Positions 1 through 5,508 of a stretch of DNA of 5,508 nt are shown here, in pieces. The notes beneath the pieces are model-generated. The model was not told the origin of the DNA. It worked only from the letters and a program-made list of their open reading frames with translations, and ran no database searches. This stretch comes from Deltaproteobacteria bacterium (lineage in GTDB: Bacteria > Desulfobacterota > Syntrophia > Syntrophales > UBA2192). Each line of letters starts with the position of its first letter. Within the stretch, counting starts at the first letter, position 1. The position numbers and the translations under genes are program-made. Location of the stretch: assembly GCA_026388445.1 (NCBI GenBank), contig JAPLJU010000028.1, positions 1 to 5,508 of the forward strand. The letters are read 5' to 3'.

Positions 1-360
1 CGAGTACCCGGTTCGATCAAGATTGCGGAACTCGGCCTGACGCTGAAATTCGGTCTCGTCAAGACGGACGAGGTCCGGTTCGGTTCCGGAAAGAGGGCTT
101 ACATGGATTACGACCGGATCACTCCGCCGGTTATGGTGAGAAACGTCCGCCCCGGCGACAGGATTCAGCCCCTGGGCATGAGGGGTCGCAAAAAGGTCAA
201 GGACCTCTTCATCGATGAAAAGATTGCGAGGGACGAGAGACGGAGGCTTCCCATTGTCGTTGACCGGGATTCCGTCCTGTGGATCCCGGGCCTGAGGCTT
301 TCGGAAAGAGTGAAGATCAGGGACGCGACCAAGAACGTTTTGAAAATAGAAATTAATTGA
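1..360 (+). CDS. tilS: tRNA(Ile)-lysidine synthetase TilS, C-terminal part (5' end outside window)
   Basis: TilS uses ATP and lysine to convert C34 of the CAU-anticodon tRNA-Ile to lysidine, so that the tRNA reads AUA and is charged with isoleucine; it acts in the cytoplasm. The frame is open from base 1, so the gene is cut by the window edge, and 119 residues plus a TGA stop are visible. They match the TilS C-terminal tRNA-binding domain: VRNVRPGDR (window residues 46-54), QPLGM (56-60), KKVKDLFID (64-72), RRRLPIV (80-86) and a closing LWIPGLRLSERVK (93-105). The PP-loop ATPase domain with the SGGxDS motif must lie upstream and cannot be checked. The ATG at 103 falls inside the domain and is not a gene start. 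Position directly before ftsH fits known tilS-ftsH neighbourhoods (for example tilS-hprT-ftsH in Bacillus), although hprT is absent here. The assignment rests on recalled motif similarity and is strong. Confidence 0.9.
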   Translation, partial: RVPGSIKIAELGLTLKFGLVKTDEVRFGSGKRAYMDYDRITPPVMVRNVRPGDRIQPLGMRGRKKVKDLFIDEKIARDERRRLPIVVDRDSVLWIPGLRLSERVKIRDATKNVLKIEIN

Positions 361-436
361 TATTCAGGGAGTTCTGTTGTAATTCAATTTCCATTGGATA
401 GACCCATTCCCTCCGGGAAGAACATCAATTTTATAG

Positions 437-444
437 AAAAGGAG
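437..444 (+). promoter_or_regulatory. Shine-Dalgarno sequence of ftsH, supporting the TTG start
   Basis: AAAAGGAG ends 8 bases before the TTG at 453. An in-frame TAG lies at 399-401 and no in-frame ATG or GTG lies between it and 453. This spacing and the family-typical N-terminus of the product decide the start codon. Confidence 0.85.
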
Positions 445-452
445 TATTCCTG

Positions 453-2270
453 TTGAATCCACTTCAGAAAAATATAGCCCTCTGGCTTGTGATCAGCTTG
501 ATCTTTGTAATGCTCTATCATCTGTTCAGCCAGCCCAAAGAATCTTACGAGAACATCATTTTCAGCGATTTTATTGCGTCCGTTGAAAACGGGCAGGTCC
601 TGGAGGTGAGCATTCAGGGTGACAACATTTCAGGAAAATTCCTGAACGGGAAGAGCTTCAAGACTTACGCCCCCAAAGATTCCGGTGTGGTTCCCCTCCT
701 GAAGCAGAAGGGGGTACGGATCGCGGCCAAGCCCGCCGACGACTCCCCCTGGTACCTGACCGTTCTGGTGTCGTGGTTCCCGACGATCCTCCTCCTCGCC
801 ATCTGGATCTTCTTCATGCGGCAGATGCAAGCGGGGGGAGGAAAGGCCATGTCGTTCGGCAAGAGTCGCGCGAGGCTTCTGACGGAAAGCTCGAAGAAAG
901 TGACTTTTGATGACGTGGCCGGGATAGACGAGGCGAAGTTCGAGCTGCAGGAGATCATCGATTTTCTCAAAGATCCGAAAAAATTCACGCGACTCGGCGG
1001 GAGAATTCCGAAGGGCGTCCTTTTGGTCGGTTCCCCCGGAACAGGGAAGACCCTGCTGGCCCGCGCGATTGCCGGCGAGGCCGGTGTGCCTTTTTTCAGT
1101 ATCAGCGGCTCAGACTTTGTCGAGATGTTTGTCGGCGTGGGCGCATCCCGCGTCCGGGATCTTTTCACCCAGGGGAAAAAAAACGCCCCCTGCATCATCT
1201 TCATTGATGAGATCGATGCCGTCGGCCGGCATCGCGGCGCGGGGATCGGCGGCGGGCATGATGAGCGGGAACAGACGCTGAACCAGCTCCTCGTTGAGAT
1301 GGACGGTTTTGAATCCTCCGAGGGCGTCATTCTCGTGTCGGCGACGAACCGCCCCGACGTTCTGGACCCGGCTCTTCTGAGGCCGGGGCGCTTCGACCGG
1401 CAGGTCGTTGTTTCCCTTCCGGACGTCAAAGGCAGAGAGAAGATCCTGGAAGTTCACACGCGAAAGATGCCCCTTGCAGATGATGTCCTTCTTGCCGTGC
1501 TCGCCAGGGGCACGCCCGGCTTTTCAGGGGCCGACATCGAAAACCTGGTCAACGAGGCGGCCCTGCACGCTGCCCGGACATCAAGAGACAAGATCACCAT
1601 GAGCGACCTGGAATTCGCCAAGGACAAAGTGCTCATGGGGACGGAGCGCAGAAGCATGGTCATCAGCGACGATGAAAAAAGAATTACGGCCTACCATGAG
1701 TCCGGCCATGCCCTCGTGGCGAGACTTCTGCCCGGGACGGACCCGATTCACAAGATTACCATTATTCCGAGGGGAAGGGCCCTGGGTCTCACGCAGCAGC
1801 TGCCCATCGATGAGAAGCATACCTATCCGAAGAAATACCTACTCAGCAACATCTCCATCCTCCTCGGAGGAAGGGCTGCCGAGGAACTCGTATTGAAGGA
1901 TTTCACGACCGGTGCCGGAAACGACATCGAACGGGCAACCGATCTAGCCCGGAAGATGGTCTGTGAATGGGGCATGAGTCACGAAATGGGCCCCATGAGT
2001 TACGGCAAGAAGGAAGAGCAGATCTTCCTGGGCAGGGAGATCGCCACGCACAAGGATTACAGCGAGGAGACGGCCCGGAAGATTGACCGCGAGGTCGGCA
2101 CCATCGTGATGGAAAGTTACGAGCAGGCCAAGACGCTTCTGGCCAATCACATCGACACGCTCCACAACATCGCCAACGAGCTGATTAAGAAGGAAGTTCT
2201 CAATGCCGATGAACTCGACCAGGTCATCAGCGGCAGGACCGGGGATGAAACGAAAGAGGCCCTTCACTGA
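453..2270 (+). CDS. ftsH: ATP-dependent membrane zinc metalloprotease FtsH
   Basis: FtsH is a hexameric inner-membrane AAA+ protease that pulls unfolded membrane proteins and short-lived cytosolic regulators through its pore and degrades them. The product has 605 residues, slightly shorter than E. coli FtsH (about 644), mainly through a shorter C-terminal tail. Visible in order: transmembrane helix about 8-25, small periplasmic domain about 26-100, second transmembrane helix about 101-121, Walker A GSPGTGKT (193-200), pore loop MFVG (225-228), Walker B IIFIDE (248-253), second region of homology with SATNRPD (296-302) and arginines R310 and R313, protease motif HESGH (415-419), and the likely third zinc ligand D491 in GAGNDIE. 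All key residues are present, so it should be active. The start is TTG; the N-terminus MNPLQKNIALWL is typical of the family. The gene begins 92 bases after tilS and is followed by an intrinsic terminator. I see no convincing promoter in the upstream gap, so transcription may come through from tilS or further upstream. Confidence 0.97.
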   Translation: MNPLQKNIALWLVISLIFVMLYHLFSQPKESYENIIFSDFIASVENGQVLEVSIQGDNISGKFLNGKSFKTYAPKDSGVVPLLKQKGVRIAAKPADDSPWYLTVLVSWFPTILLLAIWIFFMRQMQAGGGKAMSFGKSRARLLTESSKKVTFDDVAGIDEAKFELQEIIDFLKDPKKFTRLGGRIPKGVLLVGSPGTGKTLLARAIAGEAGVPFFSISGSDFVEMFVGVGASRVRDLFTQGKKNAPCIIFIDEIDAVGRHRGAGIGGGHDEREQTLNQLLVEMDGFESSEGVILVSATNRPDVLDPALLRPGRFDRQVVVSLPDVKGREKILEVHTRKMPLADDVLLAVLARGTPGFSGADIENLVNEAALHAARTSRDKITMSDLEFAKDKVLMGTERRSMVISDDEKRITAYHESGHALVARLLPGTDPIHKITIIPRGRALGLTQQLPIDEKHTYPKKYLLSNISILLGGRAAEELVLKDFTTGAGNDIERATDLARKMVCEWGMSHEMGPMSYGKKEEQIFLGREIATHKDYSEETARKIDREVGTIVMESYEQAKTLLANHIDTLHNIANELIKKEVLNADELDQVISGRTGDETKEALH

Positions 2271-2330
2271 GAAGATCCTCCTCTCTCCATTACCCATTCC
2301 GTCTCGACATCGTTCCAGGAGAAGCGACAG

Positions 2331-2356
2331 GGTGCGTCTCAACGCACCGTTTTTTT
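2331..2356 (+). terminator. Rho-independent terminator after ftsH
   Basis: A perfect 7-bp stem GGTGCGT (2331-2337) and ACGCACC (2342-2348) closes a CTCA loop. One G and then seven T (2350-2356) follow, the classic intrinsic terminator layout. It lies 60 bases after the ftsH stop. It should end much of the transcription from the tilS-ftsH side. Because the folP ribosome binding site starts only ten bases after the T-run, either termination is partial or folP is reached by another route. Confidence 0.85.
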
Positions 2357-2366
2357 AAGGCCCGAT

Positions 2367-2373
2367 GAGGGGG
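2367..2373 (+). promoter_or_regulatory. Shine-Dalgarno sequence of folP, supporting the TTG start
   Basis: GAGGGGG ends 7 bases before the TTG at 2381. An in-frame TGA at 2366-2368 overlaps it, so no start further upstream is possible in this frame. The next in-frame ATG (2465) would remove 28 residues of the N-terminal domain. Confidence 0.75.
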
Positions 2374-2380
2374 TCGATAT

Positions 2381-3577
2381 TTGAGATACCTTCAAATCTC
2401 ATCGCCCGCAGAGGCCACCCGGTGCCTGAAAGAGATCGGGGTCGATCCTTACGGCATTGAGGCCATGGTGCCGAAAATGTCGGGGATGAATATCCGGCTC
2501 GATGATATCAAGCCAGCGGTGGCGAACATCATCAAGCAGGAGATGCTTTCTCTGGGCGGCGACGCCGCCGTTTCCAGGGGGACGATTGATTGCACGGTCC
2601 GCCGAACGGACATCATCCTCATGGGAACGGAAAAGCAGATCGCACGATTCACGGAAAAGATCTCCCATCAACCCCTCGGTTTACGAAAACTGGCCTCAGC
2701 CATCGGGGAGCTCGTCTCCAACCTCCGAAGGGACGCCTTTGTCCTGAAAACGCCGAGAAGGAAGATCACCATTGCCGGCCGGACCTTGATCATGGGGATC
2801 ATCAACATGACCCCGGATTCCTTCTCCGACGGCGGCCGGTTCAAGAGCATCAATGAAGCCGTGGATCACGGGGTGAGGCTCGAGGAAGAGGGAGCGGACA
2901 TTCTCGATATCGGCGGGGAGTCGACCCGCCCGGGATCGGCGCGGGTGAGTCGCAAGGAGGAAATCAAGCGGGTGGTCCCCGTCATTGAGAAACTGAGCCG
3001 TCGTATCCGCATTCCTGTTTCCGTGGATACCATGAAAGCGGAAGTTGCACGGGTCGCCATGGATTCTGGATCTGAGATCATCAATGATATCAGTGCCATG
3101 CGTTTTGACAGAAAAATGCTTGAGGTGATGGCGGAAAGTCAGGCCCCGGTCATTCTTATGCACATGAGGGGCACTCCCAGGATGATGCAGGAAGGGGATC
3201 TTCGTTACCGCTCCCTCATGGGAGAGATCATTCGGTTTCTGGGCGAGCGGATCGAAAAGGCCGTGGCCGGAGGGGTGACCAGGGAAAATATTATCGTTGA
3301 TCCGGGTATCGGTTTTGGTAAAAAGGTAGAAGATAACCTCAGGATCATCCGGCATCTGCGTGAATTGAAGACACTGGGACGGCCCATTTTGCTGGGACCT
3401 TCCAGGAAAGCATTCATAGGGAAGGCCACGGGAGTTAAAATACCCGCAGAGCGGATCGAAGGAACAGCCGCTGCCGTGACGGCCGCCATCATGAACGGCG
3501 CGAATATTTTGAGGGTCCATGACGTCGGATTCATGAAGAGGGTTTCGGCCATGGCCGATGCCCTGTCGAGGGATTGA
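2381..3577 (+). CDS. folP: Dihydropteroate synthase, long form with N-terminal extension domain
   Basis: DHPS condenses 6-hydroxymethyl-dihydropterin diphosphate with p-aminobenzoate to give dihydropteroate, in cytoplasmic folate synthesis. The 398-residue product has two parts. Residues about 126-398 are a complete TIM-barrel DHPS comparable in size to the whole E. coli enzyme (282): MGIINMTPDSFSDGG (138-152), DIGGESTRPGS (176-186), SVDT (214-217), IINDIS (233-238), LMHMRGTP (259-266), DPGIGFGK (307-314), GPSRKAFIG (339-347) and RVHD (378-381), covering the pterin and PABA/diphosphate sites. F148 and P184 occupy positions where changes are linked to sulfonamide resistance elsewhere, and both look wild type. 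Residues 1-125 are an extra domain of unknown role, with a recognisable block around IKQEMLSLGGDAA (51-63). I recall similar long forms in other anaerobic bacteria. The start is TTG. It lies 110 bases after ftsH, as in the ftsH-folP pair of many proteobacteria, and one base before acpS. Confidence 0.95.
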   Translation: MRYLQISSPAEATRCLKEIGVDPYGIEAMVPKMSGMNIRLDDIKPAVANIIKQEMLSLGGDAAVSRGTIDCTVRRTDIILMGTEKQIARFTEKISHQPLGLRKLASAIGELVSNLRRDAFVLKTPRRKITIAGRTLIMGIINMTPDSFSDGGRFKSINEAVDHGVRLEEEGADILDIGGESTRPGSARVSRKEEIKRVVPVIEKLSRRIRIPVSVDTMKAEVARVAMDSGSEIINDISAMRFDRKMLEVMAESQAPVILMHMRGTPRMMQEGDLRYRSLMGEIIRFLGERIEKAVAGGVTRENIIVDPGIGFGKKVEDNLRIIRHLRELKTLGRPILLGPSRKAFIGKATGVKIPAERIEGTAAAVTAAIMNGANILRVHDVGFMKRVSAMADALSRD

Positions 3578-3578
3578 A

Positions 3579-3950
3579 ATGATTTATGGTATCGGGATCG
3601 ATCTGGTGGAGATCCAACGGATTGAAAGGGCGCTCAAACGGTGGGGGGAACGATTTGAAAAAAGGATCTTCTCGGATCGGGAGGTCGCTTATTGCAGGAA
3701 GCACGTGCGGGCCCCTGTCCACTACGCCGGGCGGTTTGCCGCCAAGGAGGCCTTCATCAAATCCCTCGGCGGCCTCCGGGGCCTGACCATGAAAGATATC
3801 GAGGTCCTGAACGATGACGCGGGAAAGCCGGCCTTCAGCCTGAATGCCGCCGTTAAAAGGGCGTTGAAAGAACGGGGCGTTCGGCACGTTGCCCTGAGCG
3901 TGACTCACACCGATCATTATGCCTCGGCCCTGGTCGTCATGGAGGCATGA
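3579..3950 (+). CDS. acpS: Holo-[acyl-carrier-protein] synthase AcpS
   Basis: AcpS moves 4'-phosphopantetheine from coenzyme A to the conserved serine of apo-ACP, activating fatty-acid synthesis; it works in the cytoplasm as a trimer. The 123-residue product matches the usual length of about 120-126. It shows the N-terminal GIGIDLVEI (4-11 region, with Mg-binding D8), the signature RFAAKEAF (52-59, with catalytic/metal E57) and the C-terminal LSVTHTDHYASA (106-117). The ATG at 3579 is chosen because GAGGGA (3568-3573) sits 5 bases upstream and because the family starts directly with the GIDxVEI strand. An in-frame ATG at 3558 would add seven residues, has no ribosome binding site and overlaps the folP end. 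The folP stop and this start are one base apart, indicating translational coupling in one operon. Confidence 0.95.
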   Translation: MIYGIGIDLVEIQRIERALKRWGERFEKRIFSDREVAYCRKHVRAPVHYAGRFAAKEAFIKSLGGLRGLTMKDIEVLNDDAGKPAFSLNAAVKRALKERGVRHVALSVTHTDHYASALVVMEA

Positions 3951-3997
3951 GACGCGCTGGATGAAAAATATTTCTTTTCATTCTTCGAGAGAAAATG

Positions 3998-4004
3998 TAA
4001 GGGA
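3998..4004 (+). promoter_or_regulatory. Shine-Dalgarno sequence favouring the tsaE start at 4012
   Basis: TAAGGGA ends 7 bases before the ATG at 4012. The alternative in-frame ATG at 3961 has no comparable purine stretch in front of it. Confidence 0.55.
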
Positions 4005-4011
4005 CACCTCC

Positions 4012-4506
4012 ATGGGGGAAGGCGCATTCACCCTGGAGATGGTATCGAAGCGTGCCGAGGACACCTTTCGCCTGGGGAAGACGCTGGGTCGGTGCCTTTC
4101 GCCCGGTGATGTGGTTGCCCTCATGGGGGACCTGGGCTCGGGGAAGACCTGCATGACCCAGGGGATCGCCCGGGGCATGGGCGTCTCCGCGAGCTATCAC
4201 GTGACGAGCCCCACATTCACGCTGATCAACGAATACCCCGGGGACATCACGCTGTACCACCTGGATGTGTACCGACTTTCAGGGCCGGTGGATCTCGAAG
4301 ACCTGGGTTACGAGGAGTATTTTTACGGGGACGGTGTCGTCGTCATCGAGTGGGCTGAAAAAATCGAAAGTGTACTGCCGATCGAGAAATGCTTCATCGT
4401 CCACCTCCGGTACGTCGATGAGAACACCAGGGAAATAAAGATATCCGGCCCGGTGGACAGGATGGCGAAGATCTCGCAAGCGTTATCCCAAGGAGGTTTC
4501 ATATAG
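4012..4506 (+). CDS. tsaE: tRNA threonylcarbamoyladenosine biosynthesis ATPase TsaE
   Basis: TsaE (YjeE family) is the small ATPase that works with TsaB and TsaD to place N6-threonylcarbamoyl on A37 of ANN-decoding tRNAs. The 164-residue product is close to the E. coli protein (about 153). Visible motifs: PGDVVAL leading into Walker A GDLGSGKT (39-46), the switch-like VTSPTFTL (64-71), YHLDVYRL (82-89) with D85, GYEEYF (99-104) and the Walker-B-like VVVIEWAEKI (109-118) with E113. Start: ATG 4012 has a Shine-Dalgarno sequence and begins just before the first strand. ATG 3961 would add 17 residues from an AT-rich stretch (181 aa) and cannot be fully excluded. The partners tsaB and tsaD are not in the window. 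The stop TAG is followed at once by the lysC ATG, and the lysC ribosome binding site lies inside the last codons of tsaE, so the two are probably translationally coupled. Confidence 0.92.
   Translation: MGEGAFTLEMVSKRAEDTFRLGKTLGRCLSPGDVVALMGDLGSGKTCMTQGIARGMGVSASYHVTSPTFTLINEYPGDITLYHLDVYRLSGPVDLEDLGYEEYFYGDGVVVIEWAEKIESVLPIEKCFIVHLRYVDENTREIKISGPVDRMAKISQALSQGGFI
4490..4497 (+). promoter_or_regulatory. Strong Shine-Dalgarno sequence of lysC
   Basis: AAGGAGGT is a near-perfect match to the 16S rRNA 3' end. It is located 9 bases before the lysC ATG at 4507, inside the coding end of tsaE. Confidence 0.85.
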
Positions 4507-5508
4507 ATGGGTCTCGTTGTTCAGAAATACGGGGGGACATCGGTCGCCAATCTCGAGAAAATCAGGAACGTGGCGGAGAGGGTGATCCGGACGAAGGAAG
4601 CGGGGAACAAACTGGTGGTCGTGCTTTCGGCCATGGCCGGAGAAACGGATCGGCTCATCGGTCTTGCCCACGGGGCCTCGGACCGACCGGATGAGAGGGA
4701 ATACGATGCCCTGATCGCGACGGGCGAGATGATCACGGTCGCGCTCCTGGCCATCATGCTCAACAAGATGGGACACCGGGCGAAGTCCTTTTTGGCCCAC
4801 CAGGTGAAAATCTGCACGGACTCGGCGCACGCGCGGGCCAGGATTTTGAAGGTTGACACGAAGGCCATCGCGGAGGAACTGAAAAAAGACGGGATCGTCG
4901 TGGTGGCCGGATTTCAGGGTGTTGATGCCAAGAATGATATCACCACGCTGGGCAGAGGCGGATCCGATACCAGTGCCGTTGCCCTTGCCGCGGCGTTAAA
5001 GGCCGACGTGTGCGAGATTTACACCGATGTCGAAGGTGTCTACACCACCGATCCGAATCTCTGCAGCAAGGCCATCAAACTCTCAAGGATCTCCTATGAC
5101 GAGCTGCTCGAGATGACCAGCGCGGGGGCGAAGGTTCTTCATCCGCGGTCGGTGGAACTGGCCAAGAAATACAACGTCCCCGTCTTCGTGAGGTCGTCCT
5201 TTAATGATGATGTGGGAACACTGGTGACGAAGGAGGATAGCGAAATGGAACAGGTCGTCGTTTCGGGGGTGAGTTATGACAGGGACCAGGCAAAAGTGAC
5301 GGTAGTCCACGTTCCGGACAGGCCGGGCATCGCTGCGCGACTATTCACCCCGCTTTCTGACAAGAACATTCTGGTGGACATGATCATTCAGAATGCCAGC
5401 ATCGATGCCTTTACGGATCTTTCCTTCACTGTCTCAAGAAGAGACATGCGGGAGGTCAAGCGGATGATTGAGGTCGCGGCCAAGGAGGTCGGGGCCCAGG
5501 GCGTTCAA
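4507..5508 (+). CDS. lysC: Aspartate kinase (alpha subunit), 3' end outside window
   Basis: Aspartate kinase phosphorylates L-aspartate with ATP to aspartyl-4-phosphate, the entry step to lysine, threonine, methionine and diaminopimelate synthesis. The frame is open from 4507 to the right edge: 334 residues of an expected roughly 400-410. The kinase domain shows KYGGTSV (7-13), VVVLSAMAGETD (37-48), ATGE (71-74), TTLGRGGSDTSAVAL (146-160), TDVEGVYTTDP (173-183) and TSAGAKVLHPRS (204-215), all intact. A linker around 235-248 leads to a first ACT domain starting near 262, with VPDRPGIAARLF (269-280) and NILVDMIIQN (287-296), the region that binds the feedback inhibitors lysine/threonine in this family. 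The second ACT half lies beyond the window. This is the monofunctional, short type, not fused to homoserine dehydrogenase in the visible part. The start ATG directly follows the tsaE stop. An internal start at residue 247 is described separately. Confidence 0.95.
   Translation, partial: MGLVVQKYGGTSVANLEKIRNVAERVIRTKEAGNKLVVVLSAMAGETDRLIGLAHGASDRPDEREYDALIATGEMITVALLAIMLNKMGHRAKSFLAHQVKICTDSAHARARILKVDTKAIAEELKKDGIVVVAGFQGVDAKNDITTLGRGGSDTSAVALAAALKADVCEIYTDVEGVYTTDPNLCSKAIKLSRISYDELLEMTSAGAKVLHPRSVELAKKYNVPVFVRSSFNDDVGTLVTKEDSEMEQVVVSGVSYDRDQAKVTVVHVPDRPGIAARLFTPLSDKNILVDMIIQNASIDAFTDLSFTVSRRDMREVKRMIEVAAKEVGAQGVQ
5230..5236 (+). promoter_or_regulatory. Internal Shine-Dalgarno sequence inside lysC
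   Basis: AAGGAGG lies within the linker codons of lysC, 8 bases before an in-frame ATG (5245-5247). It is as good a ribosome binding site as the one used by lysC itself. It could be chance in a lysine/glutamate-rich linker, but its spacing is right for initiation. Confidence 0.55.
5245..5508 (+). CDS. Probable nested aspartokinase beta subunit (regulatory ACT domains), in frame within lysC, 3' end outside window
   Basis: In the two-subunit (alpha2beta2) aspartokinases known from Bacillus subtilis LysC and Corynebacterium glutamicum, a second start codon inside the same frame, near codon 247-250, makes a small beta subunit made only of the ACT domains, which bind the inhibitor and shape feedback control. 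Here an ATG encodes residue 247 of LysC, precisely in that zone, preceded by AAGGAGG with 8-base spacing. The nested product would begin MEQVVVSGVSYD and contain no kinase motif; 88 residues are visible. The position and ribosome binding site are seen directly. That it is actually translated is inference from the known families. The alternative is that it is a chance match and the enzyme is a homodimer of the full-length chain only. Confidence 0.55.
   Translation, partial: MEQVVVSGVSYDRDQAKVTVVHVPDRPGIAARLFTPLSDKNILVDMIIQNASIDAFTDLSFTVSRRDMREVKRMIEVAAKEVGAQGVQ

Noticed and set aside
377..404. Possible promoter before ftsH (TTGTAA followed by GATAGA)
   Set aside because: The -10 match is only three of six and the spacing is about 14 bases. 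A heat-shock-type pattern around ACCCATTCC (402-410) has no -35 at the right distance. Not supported.
407..419. Small hairpin TTCCC-TCC-GGGAA in the tilS-ftsH gap
   Set aside because: The stem is only five base pairs and no T-run follows directly, so it does not qualify as a terminator and could easily arise by chance.
665..1429. Long open frame on the minus strand (254 codons) opposite ftsH
   Set aside because: It lies fully antisense to an unmistakable FtsH reading frame. Its translation is rich in Arg, Ser and Pro with no recognisable domain, as expected for a shadow frame in GC-rich coding DNA.
402..2300. Nine-base repeat ACCCATTCC on both sides of ftsH (402-410 and 2292-2300)
   Set aside because: It is too short, is not part of a longer repeat, and chance occurrence between two roughly 100-base gaps is plausible. 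No sign of an insertion or of a regulator site.
2376..2381. GATATT as a -10 box for a leaderless folP transcript
   Set aside because: No matching -35 at 2353-2358 (TTTAAG), and it overlaps the TTG start codon while a strong Shine-Dalgarno sequence lies upstream, which argues for a leadered transcript.
2696..3520. Long open frame on the minus strand (274 codons) opposite folP
   Set aside because: It is antisense to the catalytic part of FolP, has no ribosome binding site or domain that I recognise, and has a His/Pro/Arg-rich shadow composition.
3558..3578. Earlier ATG for acpS at 3558
   Set aside because: It overlaps the folP end, has no Shine-Dalgarno sequence, and would add seven residues before the conserved AcpS N-terminus. 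The ATG at 3579 has GAGGGA at proper spacing.
3919..4011. Earlier ATG for tsaE at 3919
   Set aside because: It lies inside the acpS coding region in another frame, and the added residues do not resemble TsaE. The start at 4012, or less likely 3961, fits better.

Overview
The window is ordinary chromosomal housekeeping DNA with all genes on the + strand: the 3' end of tilS (tRNA-Ile lysidine synthetase), complete ftsH (membrane AAA+ zinc protease), folP (dihydropteroate synthase, long form), acpS (holo-ACP synthase) and tsaE (t6A tRNA modification ATPase), and the first 334 codons of lysC (aspartate kinase). The gene set and order, the GC-rich but not extreme base composition and the protein flavour suggest a Gram-negative anaerobe of the Desulfobacterota type (former Deltaproteobacteria, perhaps Syntrophales-like). 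This assignment is inferred from recalled synteny, not from a search.

Layout: tilS ends at 360. After a 92-base gap, ftsH starts at a TTG codon behind a clear Shine-Dalgarno sequence. A clean intrinsic terminator (2331-2356) follows ftsH. Only ten bases after its T-run lies the Shine-Dalgarno sequence of folP, which also starts with TTG. From folP onward the genes are packed as an operon: folP and acpS are 1 base apart, acpS and tsaE are 61 bases apart, and tsaE and lysC abut with no base between them. lysC runs off the right edge.

The genes do not form one pathway. They are a conserved housekeeping cluster: two tRNA-modification enzymes (TilS, TsaE), membrane protein quality control (FtsH), folate synthesis (FolP), activation of fatty-acid acyl carrier protein (AcpS), and entry to the lysine/threonine/methionine pathway (LysC). 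There are no mobile elements, CRISPR arrays, RNA genes or signs of recent transfer.

I found no new biological system here. The best second looks are: an internal in-frame start inside lysC, with a consensus Shine-Dalgarno sequence, at the position where two-subunit aspartokinases begin their separate beta subunit; the roughly 125-residue N-terminal domain of unknown role on FolP; and the terminator placed directly in front of folP with no visible promoter after it.
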